From an uncultured Lachnospiraceae bacterium (GTDB lineage Bacteria > Bacillota > Clostridia > Lachnospirales > Lachnospiraceae), in NCBI GenBank assembly GCA_910588285.1, contig CAJUQB010000039.1:1-44792 (forward strand): a stretch of DNA of 44,792 nt. The letters are read 5' to 3'. Each line of letters begins with the position of its first letter. Position 1 is the stretch's first letter. The notes under the pieces are model-generated. The model ran no database searches. It worked only from the letters and a program-made list of their open reading frames with translations, and was not told where the DNA came from. Shown here one piece after another: positions 1 through 8,122 of the stretch. The position numbers were made by a program, and so were the translations under genes.

Positions 1-1
1 A

Positions 2-130
2 TTATTTGACTGGTGTACCTGTTGTGGAGATACAGAGGGTTGTCTGAACTGTTACCAGTTTCCGGATAAAATCAATCGGACTGCCCCTGCTTTCCCGCTA
101 TTTTCAGCAGCTCCTCCATCGCCCTGCTGA
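2..130 (+). CDS. Cys-rich C-terminal tail of a gene entering from the left edge (tentative)
   Basis: A plus-strand frame is open from the left edge to a stop at 128-130. Its first part contains five cysteines in a short span, in the pattern CTCCGDTEGCLNC, followed by a YQFPDK segment. This looks like a metal-binding tail rather than random sequence. The last part overlaps the 3' end of the convergent LysR gene, so the true stop may reflect truncation of the ancestral gene. I do not recognise the family. It could be a chance frame, because only about 42 codons are visible. Confidence 0.25.
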   Translation, partial: LFDWCTCCGDTEGCLNCYQFPDKINRTAPAFPLFSAAPPSPC

Positions 131-1022
131 AATACCGCCCCCTTTTCCAGTAAAAAGAAAGCTCCCGCCTGCTTCTGTCTCCCCCCAGCTTATAATAGAC
201 CACCTCCGGATTGGGTGGAACCCTGGAAATCAGCGTATCGCTGATAAAGGAAATGCCCATACCCGAGCAGGTGATGTTGTAGGAGGTCATCTGCTGATCC
301 AGCTCAAATAGCACCTTAGGCTCAAAGCCGTAGCTTAGGCAAAGCTCTGTCCCTCGCTTGCCCGTATCATTATCCGGCTTAAGGATAATAAAGGGCTCCT
401 CCCGAAAGGCATCCAGGGGCACCGGCGGCACTGCAGGGTCCAGGAAGGTTCTGCTGCGCACCGCCTCCTCTGACAGCTGAAAGCTGCAAAGTCCCCCATT
501 GACAGCAAACTTCCTGGGAACTGCCAGCAGCAGATACTCCTCCTGGAATACCCTCCGTTCAAATCGGCTCTTATCCAGGGAGCTGTTATCCATCACCAGA
601 TCCACGCCGCCCCTTTGCAAAAGCTCCTCCAGCCTTCCCGTACTCTCCTCCACCAAGACAAGCTTTACCGCTGGGTATAAATGGGCAAATTCCCCCATCA
701 GGGCCGGCAGAACCCAGGAGGAATACAGGCTGCTCCCTCCCAGGATGAGGCTCCCGCTCTTCAAATCCCCCCAGTCATTGACAAAGTCAGAAAATTCATT
801 TTCAATGGACAGAATCCGCTCCACGGACCGGATATATTTTTCCCCGCATTCTGTCAGTCCAAGGGGCTTTGTACTCCGGTCAAAGATCGGGTATCCCACC
901 TTTTTTTCAACCCGCTTCACCGCGGCGCTTAAGTATGGCTGGGAAATAAACAGCTTCTGCGCTGCCCTGGAAAAGCTTTTTTCTGTATATACCTCATAGA
1001 CATACTCCATTCCCTGAAACAT
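72..1022 (-). CDS. LysR-family transcriptional regulator
   Basis: A 316-residue protein of normal LysR length. The N-terminal winged helix-turn-helix (about residues 5-60) carries the typical pattern FSRAAQKLFISQPYLSAAVK, followed by GYPIFDR and LTECG. The rest matches the periplasmic-binding-protein-like effector domain that senses a small ligand. It is transcribed divergently from aspA with 136 bp between the start codons, the classic arrangement for a LysR regulator that controls its neighbour. A palindromic ATAAG-N6-CTTAT element overlaps the aspA -35 region and is a candidate binding site. Control of aspA, perhaps in response to aspartate or fumarate, is inferred from position only. Confidence 0.9.
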   Translation of the reverse strand: MFQGMEYVYEVYTEKSFSRAAQKLFISQPYLSAAVKRVEKKVGYPIFDRSTKPLGLTECGEKYIRSVERILSIENEFSDFVNDWGDLKSGSLILGGSSLYSSWVLPALMGEFAHLYPAVKLVLVEESTGRLEELLQRGGVDLVMDNSSLDKSRFERRVFQEEYLLLAVPRKFAVNGGLCSFQLSEEAVRSRTFLDPAVPPVPLDAFREEPFIILKPDNDTGKRGTELCLSYGFEPKVLFELDQQMTSYNITCSGMGISFISDTLISRVPPNPEVVYYKLGGDRSRRELSFYWKRGRYFSRAMEELLKIAGKQGQSD

Positions 1023-1080
1023 TTCTTCCCCTCCGAATCCGAAAACATCATAATAAAAAGCATATAGTAAATATATAAAT

Positions 1081-1117
1081 ATAAGTCTTTGCTTATATTA
1101 TAAAATGTTTATATAAT
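1081..1117 (+). promoter_or_regulatory. aspA promoter with overlapping LysR-type palindrome
   Basis: TTGCTT (1089-1094), a 17-bp spacer and a perfect TATAAT (1112-1117) lie about 40 bp upstream of the aspA start. The palindrome ATAAG-N6-CTTAT spans 1081-1096 and covers the -35 box, resembling a LysR box. A good ribosome site (AGGAGGG) precedes the ATG at 1159. Repression or ligand-dependent activation by the divergent regulator is inferred. Confidence 0.6.
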
Positions 1118-1158
1118 ATGTGCAAGAAGGATAATTTACGAACCAGGAGGGTGTAAAG

Positions 1159-2622
1159 ATGGAACATACAAAAAACACAGAAAAAAATGACTATCGCATA
1201 GAAAAAGACTCCATTGGCATGAAGGATGTGCCGGAAAATGTCTATTATGGCGTCCAATCCTTAAGAGCTGCCGAAAACTTCCATATCACCGGACTGAACA
1301 TGCACCCGGAAATCATCAACAGCCTGGCATATATCAAGAAGGCGGCGGCTATCACCAACTGTGAGGTCGGCATATTGGACAAACGGATTGCCACAGCCAT
1401 TGCCCAGGCCTGCGATGAGATTCTGGACGGCAAATTTCACGATGACTTTATTGTGGATCCCATCCAGGGCGGCGCCGGCACTTCCATCAATATGAATGCC
1501 AATGAGGTCATCGCCAACCGGGCCATTGAGCTCCTTGGCGGGCAGAAGGGGGATTATGGGATCGTCAACCCCAATGACCATGTAAACTGCGGACAATCTA
1601 CGAATGATGTGATTCCCACTGCCGGAAAAATGACCTCCCTGCGGCTTCTGAAGAACCTGAAGGAAGAGCTTCTCCGCCTGCACAAGGCGTTCATTGATAA
1701 GGCAAATGAGTTTGACCACATCATTAAAATGGGGCGTACACAAATGCAGGATGCTGTCCCCATCCGTCTGGGCCAGGAATTTTCCGCCTATTCCGTAGCA
1801 GTCATGCGGGATATACACCGGATGGATAAGGCCATGGAGGAAATGTGCACGCTGAACATGGGCGGCACTGCAATCGGGACAGGCATCAACGCGGATGAGG
1901 CCTATCTAAGGCGCATTGTCCCCAACCTTGCCGAGGTGTCTGCTATGGAATTTGTCCAGGCATTTGATCTCATTGATGCCACGCAAAACCTGGATCCTTT
2001 TGTGGCTGTCTCAGGCGCAATCAAAGCCTGCGCCGTTACGCTATCCAAAATAGCAAATGACCTGCGGCTGATGTCCTCCGGCCCAAGGGCCGGCTTCGGG
2101 GAAATCAATCTTCCTGCCAAACAGAACGGCTCCTCCATTATGCCCGGAAAAGTAAACCCGGTCATTCCTGAGGTGGTAAACCAGGTGGCATTTAACATCA
2201 TCGGCAATGATGTTACCATCACCATGGCGGCAGAAGCCGGACAGCTGGAGCTGAACGCCTTTGAGCCCATTGTATTTTACTGCCTGTTCCAGTCCATTGA
2301 CACCCTGGCCTATGCGGTGCGGACCTTTATTGACAACTGTGTATCCGGAATTACGGCCAACGAAACACGCTGCCGGTATCTGGTAGAAAACAGCGTGGGC
2401 ATCATTACTGCAATTTGCCCGCACGTAGGTTATCAGAAGGCTTCCGACATCGCCAAAAACGCCCTGAAGAGCGGTGAGTCCGTACGCAGCCTGATCCTGA
2501 AGGAAAAGCTCCTGACCGAAGAGGAATTGGACTGCATCTTGGATCCGGTACACATGACCGAGCCCGGCATCTCCGGGAAATCGCTGCTGTTAAATATCAA
2601 AAAGGACAAAAGCTTCACATAG
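1159..2622 (+). CDS. aspA: Aspartate ammonia-lyase
   Basis: A 487-residue member of the aspartase/fumarase superfamily, which reversibly converts L-aspartate to fumarate and ammonia in the cytoplasm. The superfamily signature GSSIMPGKVNP is seen at about residues 324-334; it forms the flexible loop with the catalytic serine. Other conserved blocks are GGAGTSINMNANEVIANRA (about 110-128), NDHVNCGQSTNDVIPTA (about 138-154) and GRTQMQDAVP (about 193-202). The aspartase-type N-terminus (RIEKDSIGMKDVPENVYYG) favours aspA over fumC. In anaerobes the enzyme feeds fumarate into reduction or makes aspartate. The start is supported by AGGAGGG 7-8 bases upstream. Length and motifs are complete. Confidence 0.96.
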   Translation: MEHTKNTEKNDYRIEKDSIGMKDVPENVYYGVQSLRAAENFHITGLNMHPEIINSLAYIKKAAAITNCEVGILDKRIATAIAQACDEILDGKFHDDFIVDPIQGGAGTSINMNANEVIANRAIELLGGQKGDYGIVNPNDHVNCGQSTNDVIPTAGKMTSLRLLKNLKEELLRLHKAFIDKANEFDHIIKMGRTQMQDAVPIRLGQEFSAYSVAVMRDIHRMDKAMEEMCTLNMGGTAIGTGINADEAYLRRIVPNLAEVSAMEFVQAFDLIDATQNLDPFVAVSGAIKACAVTLSKIANDLRLMSSGPRAGFGEINLPAKQNGSSIMPGKVNPVIPEVVNQVAFNIIGNDVTITMAAEAGQLELNAFEPIVFYCLFQSIDTLAYAVRTFIDNCVSGITANETRCRYLVENSVGIITAICPHVGYQKASDIAKNALKSGESVRSLILKEKLLTEEELDCILDPVHMTEPGISGKSLLLNIKKDKSFT

Positions 2623-2639
2623 AATCACAGGAAAATTTC

Positions 2640-3023
2640 GGGCGGTCCAGGGCATACTGGATTGGATGGGCTGTTGCCTACTATCAGTGGTGCTCTGCCA
2701 GAAAGTACAGCGATATTTTCAAAGCGGTTTCTTTTGAAAATCTGGAACAAATGTACGACCCCCTTCATGAAGCGGATATTTCAAAGCTTGTAGACATCAT
2801 GGATTCACGAATGAAAGAGTTTTTTTCAAAAATTAACCTGAAACGTATCCGCACTGCTTATGGCCTCACCCAGGCAGAACTGTCAAAACGCTCCGGCGTC
2901 AGCCTCAGGTCTATCCAGATGTATGAACAGCAACAGAAAAACATCAACAAAGCAGGTGCGGAAACAATCTTTCGTCTTGCACAGGTTTTGGGATGCGCAA
3001 TGGAGGATTTGATTGAAAAATAG
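2640..3023 (+). pseudogene. 5'-truncated XRE-family regulator
   Basis: An intact C-terminal helix-turn-helix (KRIRTAYGLTQAELSKRSGV, then SLRSIQMYEQQ, ending GCAMEDLIEK) starts about residue 30 of the ATG-initiated frame at 2751. The same frame stays open upstream and encodes a conserved-looking block, AYWIGWAVAYYQW, followed by KYSDIFKAVSFENLEQMYDPLHEADISKL. From memory this layout (YWxGWxLAYYQW then HTH) is a Clostridia XRE family of about 180-200 residues, often beside DUF3791/DUF3990 genes. Here the first 60-80 codons are missing and the block begins right behind the aspA stop. No ribosome site precedes 2751. A short functional HTH protein from 2751 remains possible. Confidence 0.6.
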
Positions 3024-3090
3024 AAAAGAGAGCTCCCGCAGAAGAATCCATGCTGAAAAGCATGATATTCTGCGGGGAGCTCTCTTTTTC
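3024..3090. terminator. Bidirectional rho-independent terminator
   Basis: A long hairpin with outer arms AAAAGAGAGCTCCCGCAGAA and TTCTGCGGGGAGCTCTCTTTT, and an inner CATGCT/AGCATG stem. It is flanked by A and T runs on both sides, so it can end both the plus-strand aspA/XRE transcript and the minus-strand ABC operon. Confidence 0.85.
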
Positions 3091-3190
3091 CTTGTTGGCT
3101 TCCTTATCTAAGATCTTCCATTATGCTATTTATCATCGTATATTCAATCCCATATCCTCGCGAATCGTAATACTGGTAGTTGCCATGCAC

Positions 3191-4084
3191 CTACCCTTTG
3201 ACAGCCCCCAGGGTAATTCCCTTGGCAAAGTTCTTCTGCACGAAAGGATATACAATGGCGATGGGCAGGATACCTACAACAGCGATTGCCATACGCACCG
3301 TGGCCGACGGAATATTAGCCGTGGATGTAGACTGGCCCACTACCGCATTGTTGGACAGGAACTGGATCTCCTGGATCATACGGTTCAAAAGATTCTGTAT
3401 GGTATACAGATTCGTTTTCGTGGTGATGTAATACAAGCCATTCTGCCAGTCGTTCCAGTACAGGATCATGGAAAACATCAGCACTGTGGCAATAATCGGC
3501 TTGGACATAGGAATGGCCACCTTACCGAAGATCTGAAACTCCGTAGCCCCGTCAATGGAAGCCGCCTCTAAAACCTCCCCCGGAAGGTTGTTGAGAAAAT
3601 AGCTGCGCATCAGCATAATGTAGTAGGCACGAACCAGAAGGTTGGGAAGAATCAATGCCCAAATGGTATTCTTAATGTGAAAGGTATCCGCATACATCAG
3701 GTAGGTGGGCACCAAGCCGCCGTTGAACAGCATGGTGAAGAATACCAGGAAGGTCAGCACCTTGCCGCCGGGAAGGTTCTTCTTGGAGATGGCGTAAGCC
3801 AGGGAGGTGGTCAGCAGGATGCTGCACACCGTCCCAAGTCCAGTCACCACAAAAGACATCCCATAGGCCCGTATGATCTGGCTCCCGCTGCTGACCAGAT
3901 ATTTGTAGGCATCCACGCTAAATTCCTTGGGAAAAAAGCTGTAACCCTCTCGGATCAGCGCCTCATTGCTGGTCAAGGAAGAAGCCACAAGCAATACCAG
4001 TGGAACCAGGCAATAGCACACGATTATAATCAAAAATACATTGGCAAAAATATCGAAGCCCTTGATTTTTTTCATTTCTATCAC
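3191..4084 (-). CDS. Carbohydrate ABC transporter permease (LplC/MalG type)
   Basis: A 297-residue integral membrane protein with about six helices; the first is IFANVFLIIIVCYCLVPLVLLVASSL. The EAA loop that contacts the ATPase is visible as EAASIDGATEFQIFGKVAIP, in the usual position before the last two helices. Related LplC and YtcP proteins are about 295 residues, so it is full length. It pairs with the permease just upstream (6-bp gap) to form the channel of a type I importer. No ATP-binding gene lies nearby, as is common for this family, which uses a shared MsmX-like ATPase. It ends before the shared terminator at 3024-3090. Confidence 0.93.
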   Translation of the reverse strand: MIEMKKIKGFDIFANVFLIIIVCYCLVPLVLLVASSLTSNEALIREGYSFFPKEFSVDAYKYLVSSGSQIIRAYGMSFVVTGLGTVCSILLTTSLAYAISKKNLPGGKVLTFLVFFTMLFNGGLVPTYLMYADTFHIKNTIWALILPNLLVRAYYIMLMRSYFLNNLPGEVLEAASIDGATEFQIFGKVAIPMSKPIIATVLMFSMILYWNDWQNGLYYITTKTNLYTIQNLLNRMIQEIQFLSNNAVVGQSTSTANIPSATVRMAIAVVGILPIAIVYPFVQKNFAKGITLGAVKG

Positions 4085-4090
4085 CCCTCC

Positions 4091-5029
4091 TTAGAAAAAT
4101 GCACTGTCTTTGTCAATCTTACGGACAATGAGATTCGCCAACAACACAACTGCAAAGCCCACCAGGGACTGATACAGGCCCGCCGCTGCGGACATACCGA
4201 TATTGCCCTGCTCCAAAAGCCCTTTATACACATATGTATCAATAACCCCTGTAACCCGGTAAACGGCGCCGGAATTCATGGGTACCTGATAGAACAGGCC
4301 GAAATCCGAGTAGAAGATCTTCCCTACCGACAGCATCACCATGGTAATAATGGTAGGCCTAAGCAGGGGCAGGGTAATATGCACAATCTGCTGCCAGTGG
4401 CTGGCTCCCTCGATCTGGGCCGCCTCATAATATCCCCGGTCAATACCAACCACATTTGCAAAATATACAATGCTGTGGTAGCCCATGCCTTGCCACAGGT
4501 AGGCCAGGACAATGATTATCGGCCAGTATTTTGGTACATTGTACCAGGAGACGGGCTCCTTCCCCAGGCCGGCCAGAATCGTATTGTTGATAAAGCCGTT
4601 CTCTGCGCTCAAGAACCCAAATACCAGATAACTGATAATAACCCAGGAAACCAGGTAGGGCAGAAGGATTGCGCTTTGGTAAAATTTTCCCCTCCGCTTT
4701 CCCTTGATCTCGGAAAGCAGGATGGCAATGGTTACTGTCATGATAGTTCCAATGACAATAAAGGCAATATTGTAGCACAATGTATTCCTGGTGATGGTCC
4801 AGGCGTCCCTGGTGCCGAACAGATACTTAAAGTTCTTGAATCCGCACCAGTCGCTGCCCCAGATCCCTCTCTTGGCGCTGTAGTTCTTAAAGGCTACTAC
4901 AAGGCTCGCCATAGGAACGTAATTGTTAATGGCCAGATAAATCAGGCCCGGCAGTGCCAGCAAATAGATAGGAATGCTCCTTTTAATATTTTTCGCAAGC
5001 TTTCCGCTGCTTTGCGCTCTCGTATTCAT
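4091..5029 (-). CDS. Carbohydrate ABC transporter permease (LplB/UgpA type)
   Basis: A 312-residue permease of the LplB/YteP group with about six membrane segments, starting with IPIYLLALPGLIYLAINNYVPM. The EAA loop reads EAAQIEGASHWQQIVHITLP. An N-terminal cytoplasmic stretch rich in Lys precedes helix 1, as in LplB. It lies between the binding-protein gene (37-bp gap) and the second permease (6-bp gap), so all three are one operon. Substrate cannot be read from the permease. The neighbouring oxidoreductases suggest an oligosaccharide or polyol. Confidence 0.93.
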   Translation of the reverse strand: MNTRAQSSGKLAKNIKRSIPIYLLALPGLIYLAINNYVPMASLVVAFKNYSAKRGIWGSDWCGFKNFKYLFGTRDAWTITRNTLCYNIAFIVIGTIMTVTIAILLSEIKGKRRGKFYQSAILLPYLVSWVIISYLVFGFLSAENGFINNTILAGLGKEPVSWYNVPKYWPIIIVLAYLWQGMGYHSIVYFANVVGIDRGYYEAAQIEGASHWQQIVHITLPLLRPTIITMVMLSVGKIFYSDFGLFYQVPMNSGAVYRVTGVIDTYVYKGLLEQGNIGMSAAAGLYQSLVGFAVVLLANLIVRKIDKDSAFF

Positions 5030-5066
5030 AGTACCTTACGCCTCCTTATCATGGCCCGCCGCCTTA

Positions 5067-6644
5067 TTAATTTACGCCGTTTTCTGCCGCCCACTTATCC
5101 AGCTGGGCCTGCTTCTCGTCAATGATGGCCTGAAGGCCTGCCGCATAGAGCTGCTCGTTCATTTCCTTTAAGGTCTCCTCCGGATCCACAACACCGCACT
5201 CCAAGCTCATCTTGTACTGGTCGTACACATTCTGTACTGCCGCGATTTCATTGCTCACCGGAGCTGTGTTGAACACAAAGCCATAGGCCTTGGACTTCAC
5301 GCCTGTCTTGTTCCACTCCTTGGTCTGCTCCCACACGTCGGGATCATTGGTCTCCCACACATGGGCGTTGAACTCATTTCCGAAGCTCCACAGCATGGGG
5401 CTTAAGGAATAGCCGACATTCGTGGCATCAATGCCTTCCGGATAACCGATTCTGCCATCCTCGTGCATCACATAATCCGTACCCTCAATCCCGTATACAA
5501 TAATATTCAGAAGATCTGCATCCGTGTACAGCAGGTTCAGGAACTGCATTGCCTTCACCGGATCCACGCTGTTTTCCGGAATCGTCCACTGCCAGTTGTT
5601 GCCGGTGCTCAAGATGGAATCCAATACCTGACAGCCCACTACCTCACATCCGGTATTCATGGCTTCCTGGGTATCGATCCCCGGCTTGTTGGAGTTGCAG
5701 TATGCAAACAGGGTGCCTGCCTTCATCTGAGCAGCGCCGCTTTCCGTTGCGTTTGTAATATCCTGGCTGATGAAGCCCTTTGTATACCACTCATGCATGG
5801 TGTCTACATATTTCCGGTAATTCTCGGTTTCAAACAGATTCACTACCTTAAGCTCCCCCTGGCCCCGGTCGTCCAATACGCCAAAGTAATTGCCAAGCTT
5901 ATCCCACGCCACATTGTACTGCATCGGGGAAGTCCCCGCGCCATTGGTGCCTACCACATTCATGTTGGGCTCATTGTCATGTACGATCTGGAATACCTCG
6001 GTCAGATCCTCATAGGTCTTCACCTGGCTTAAGTCAATGTTGTATTTGTCAACAATATCCTTACGCATGGTGTAGTAGCCCATCCCCAGAACGATATCAC
6101 AGATGGGCGGAATAAAATACTGGGTTCCCTCGAACCTTCCGCAGGACAGCACATCCTCTCCCAGAACCTCCTTGATCCCCTGCCCGTAGGTATCCAGCAG
6201 CTCCCCCAGGTCACGGATCTGCTCACTGCCTACTGTGGATGCCATCATGGGTGAGGTGGCCCCCATAATATCCAGCTGCTCGCTGCCGGACAGCATCAGT
6301 GTCATCTGCTGTACATAGGAGCTGTTCTGGATGATCAAAAGCTCTATCTCAGCATTAATTTTCTCACGGGTGATCTGATTTACAGCCTCCTCAATCCTGT
6401 CAATGTCCGCTTCCGAGGGAATGGACCCGGAGGTTCGGAACGCCATCACCAGCTTCACCGGTTCCCCAGCTTCATCGCTGCCTGCCCCGTTGCCGCTGCC
6501 CGCGTCTGCGTCGCTGCCGCCCTCACTGCCGCTGTCTGCCGCGCTGCTGTCCCCGCCTTGGGCGCTGCCGGAATCACCGCCGCAGGCTGCCAGGCTAAAT
6601 ACCATAGAGGCTGCCAGAACCATTGCCAAAAATCTTTTTTTCAT
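5067..6644 (-). CDS. Extracellular solute-binding lipoprotein of a sugar ABC importer
   Basis: A 525-residue secreted lipoprotein. The signal peptide is followed by a lipobox LAAC with the lipidated Cys at residue 21. A low-complexity Gly/Ser/Asp/Ala linker (about 22-60) then spaces the domain from the membrane. The mature part fits the LipO/YtcQ family-1 binding proteins that partner LplB/LplC-type permeases (usual length 500-560). It captures the substrate outside the cell and passes it to the two downstream permeases. The 6645-6800 region upstream holds a -10 element (TATGCT) but a poor -35, and repeated ACGGAA motifs, suggesting activator control, perhaps by the YesN-like regulator at 8123-9712. 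Confidence 0.93.
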   Translation of the reverse strand: MKKRFLAMVLAASMVFSLAACGGDSGSAQGGDSSAADSGSEGGSDADAGSGNGAGSDEAGEPVKLVMAFRTSGSIPSEADIDRIEEAVNQITREKINAEIELLIIQNSSYVQQMTLMLSGSEQLDIMGATSPMMASTVGSEQIRDLGELLDTYGQGIKEVLGEDVLSCGRFEGTQYFIPPICDIVLGMGYYTMRKDIVDKYNIDLSQVKTYEDLTEVFQIVHDNEPNMNVVGTNGAGTSPMQYNVAWDKLGNYFGVLDDRGQGELKVVNLFETENYRKYVDTMHEWYTKGFISQDITNATESGAAQMKAGTLFAYCNSNKPGIDTQEAMNTGCEVVGCQVLDSILSTGNNWQWTIPENSVDPVKAMQFLNLLYTDADLLNIIVYGIEGTDYVMHEDGRIGYPEGIDATNVGYSLSPMLWSFGNEFNAHVWETNDPDVWEQTKEWNKTGVKSKAYGFVFNTAPVSNEIAAVQNVYDQYKMSLECGVVDPEETLKEMNEQLYAAGLQAIIDEKQAQLDKWAAENGVN

Positions 6645-6689
6645 GTAGAATTCTCCCTTCTTTTGTTGTCTCTGCTGTAAGACATTTTT

Positions 6690-6742
6690 TTGATATCAAC
6701 AGCATATCACTAAAACGAAATTATTTTTAGTAATTTTCCGTC
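6690..6742 (-). promoter_or_regulatory. Probable promoter/operator of the sugar ABC operon
   Basis: Read on the minus strand, a TGATATGCT extended -10-like element lies about 50 bases upstream of the binding-protein start. There is no good -35 box. Immediately upstream is the imperfect inverted repeat ACGGAAAATTA ... TAATTTCGT (6714-6742). The weak -35 plus repeat suggests a regulated, activator-dependent promoter. The exact start point is a guess. Confidence 0.4.
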
Positions 6743-6799
6743 AAAAAATAATAAAATTCCGTCATGAAATATCAATATTGCACAACGGAATTTTATTAT
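6741..6799 (-). terminator. 15-bp perfect inverted repeat, likely terminator of the M20/YesMN transcript
   Basis: The arms ATAATAAAATTCCGT (6748-6762) and ACGGAATTTTATTAT (6785-6799) are perfectly complementary across a 22-base loop. On the minus strand the second arm runs into a T6 tract (6743-6748), as in a rho-independent terminator, although the stem is AT-rich. The arm sequence resembles the repeat at 6714-6742, so it might also bind a regulator. The rest of the 6645-6940 gap shows no gene. Confidence 0.5.
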
Positions 6800-6940
6800 C
6801 GCTCTATTTTTTTACAATTAAGCACAACTAAATATTTAATTATACTTGTATTTTCCGGCGTTATCGCCGTTTTTCTTTCATTCATCCGGGCTCTATGGCC
6901 GGCAGGCCAGGTCCATCGGTGTCTGCCGCTCCTACTGCTC

Positions 6941-8098
6941 CTACTGCTCCTGCCCTCCCAGGGACGTATAGCTTAACATCAGGCTCAGGGCGATCTTTAG
7001 CCCAGTATGCAGGCTGTCCAGATCCACCCACTCCTCCCGGGTATGGGCGTTGCCGCCGGACACGGTTCCAATGGTGTTGCCCATGATCCCCATAGACAGC
7101 GGAATGTTGGCATCCGTAGAATAGGGGCCATCGTCAATCCTTCCGGAATAGAATTCCCGGATGATCTCCACACTCTTTGCCGTATAGCGCGCCAGGGCTT
7201 CCTGATCCAGCCTGCCATTTCCCGGCCGGATCCCCAAAAGCTTGGTATCCATCTCAAACCCGTCCCCTGTGCAGGACTCCACCAGCTTTGTGAACCTCTC
7301 ATCCATCTGTTTTAAGCAGTCCTGGGAGCTGGAGCGGAATTCAAAGAGCAGAACCGCCTCCTCAGCAATGCTGTTTACCGTAGTTCCCCCCTCAAACCGT
7401 CCAACGTTGTAGGTGGTCTTTTCCTGGGCGGGAACCTCCATCCGGTAGATTTTTCCCACCAGGTCAGCCAGAACGGCAATGGCATTGCAGTTCCCGAAAT
7501 CCAAATAGGAATGGCCGCCCTCTGCCTTCACCCGAACCTGATACCGGTAGGAGCCCACCGCACAGCTGGTACACTGGGAGAGATATCCGTCAAAGGAATA
7601 AAATGCCTGGATCCGGGAGCCATAGTCCGCAAAGATCTGCCTGCAGCCCTTCAGGTTCCCCAGCCCCTCCTCACAGGAATTGGCCACCACCAGAATCCCC
7701 ATTTTAAGCTTTGGGCGGCGCTCCAAGAGGCAGCGGCAGGCCATCAGCAGGTTCACCAAATTTGAGGTGTCGTCACCGATCCCCGGTGCATAGAGCCTCC
7801 GGCCCTCCTTTTTCATGGCAAGGGGCTCTGTATCCGGAAACACGATATCCATATGAGCCATGAAAACCACCAGCTCCCGGCTGTCGTCGCAGCCGATCTT
7901 ACAGATCACATTTTTGGCCGAATCCACGCTTATATCCTCCGCCCCATGGGCCAGCAGCCAGTCCCGGCAGAATTCCGCCCGGGCATCCTCCTGGTGGGAG
8001 GGGGCCGGGATCCTTCCCAGGACCTCCAGCAGCCCTTCTGCCTCCTCCTTCACCTCTGCTGCATACTGTTCCACGATTTCTCTGATTTCTTTTTTCAC
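6941..8098 (-). CDS. M20-family metallopeptidase (PepT/ArgE-like)
   Basis: A 385-residue cytoplasmic zinc amidohydrolase/peptidase. The metal-binding and catalytic motifs are visible in order: AHMDIVF, GIGDDTSN (bridging Asp), NSCEEGLGN (catalytic Glu and metal Glu), SFDGY (metal Asp) and GGNAHTREEW (C-terminal His). The dimerisation domain inserts around the GGHSYLDFG motif. The layout is closest to tri/dipeptidases. It starts with GTG, preceded by a good AGGAGAG site, 25 bp downstream of the YesN-like regulator stop, and shares its operon. Why a peptidase sits with sugar genes is unclear; the substrate could be an amidated or amino sugar. Confidence 0.9.
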   Translation of the reverse strand: MKKEIREIVEQYAAEVKEEAEGLLEVLGRIPAPSHQEDARAEFCRDWLLAHGAEDISVDSAKNVICKIGCDDSRELVVFMAHMDIVFPDTEPLAMKKEGRRLYAPGIGDDTSNLVNLLMACRCLLERRPKLKMGILVVANSCEEGLGNLKGCRQIFADYGSRIQAFYSFDGYLSQCTSCAVGSYRYQVRVKAEGGHSYLDFGNCNAIAVLADLVGKIYRMEVPAQEKTTYNVGRFEGGTTVNSIAEEAVLLFEFRSSSQDCLKQMDERFTKLVESCTGDGFEMDTKLLGIRPGNGRLDQEALARYTAKSVEIIREFYSGRIDDGPYSTDANIPLSMGIMGNTIGTVSGGNAHTREEWVDLDSLHTGLKIALSLMLSYTSLGGQEQ

Positions 8099-8122
8099 AA
8101 GCTCTCTCCTGCCTTTCCTGTT

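Noticed and set aside
3677..5125. A 482-codon open frame on the plus strand
   Set aside because: It is antisense to the two ABC permease genes. It is rich in His, Gln and Asn from the complement of hydrophobic codons, and shows no domain.
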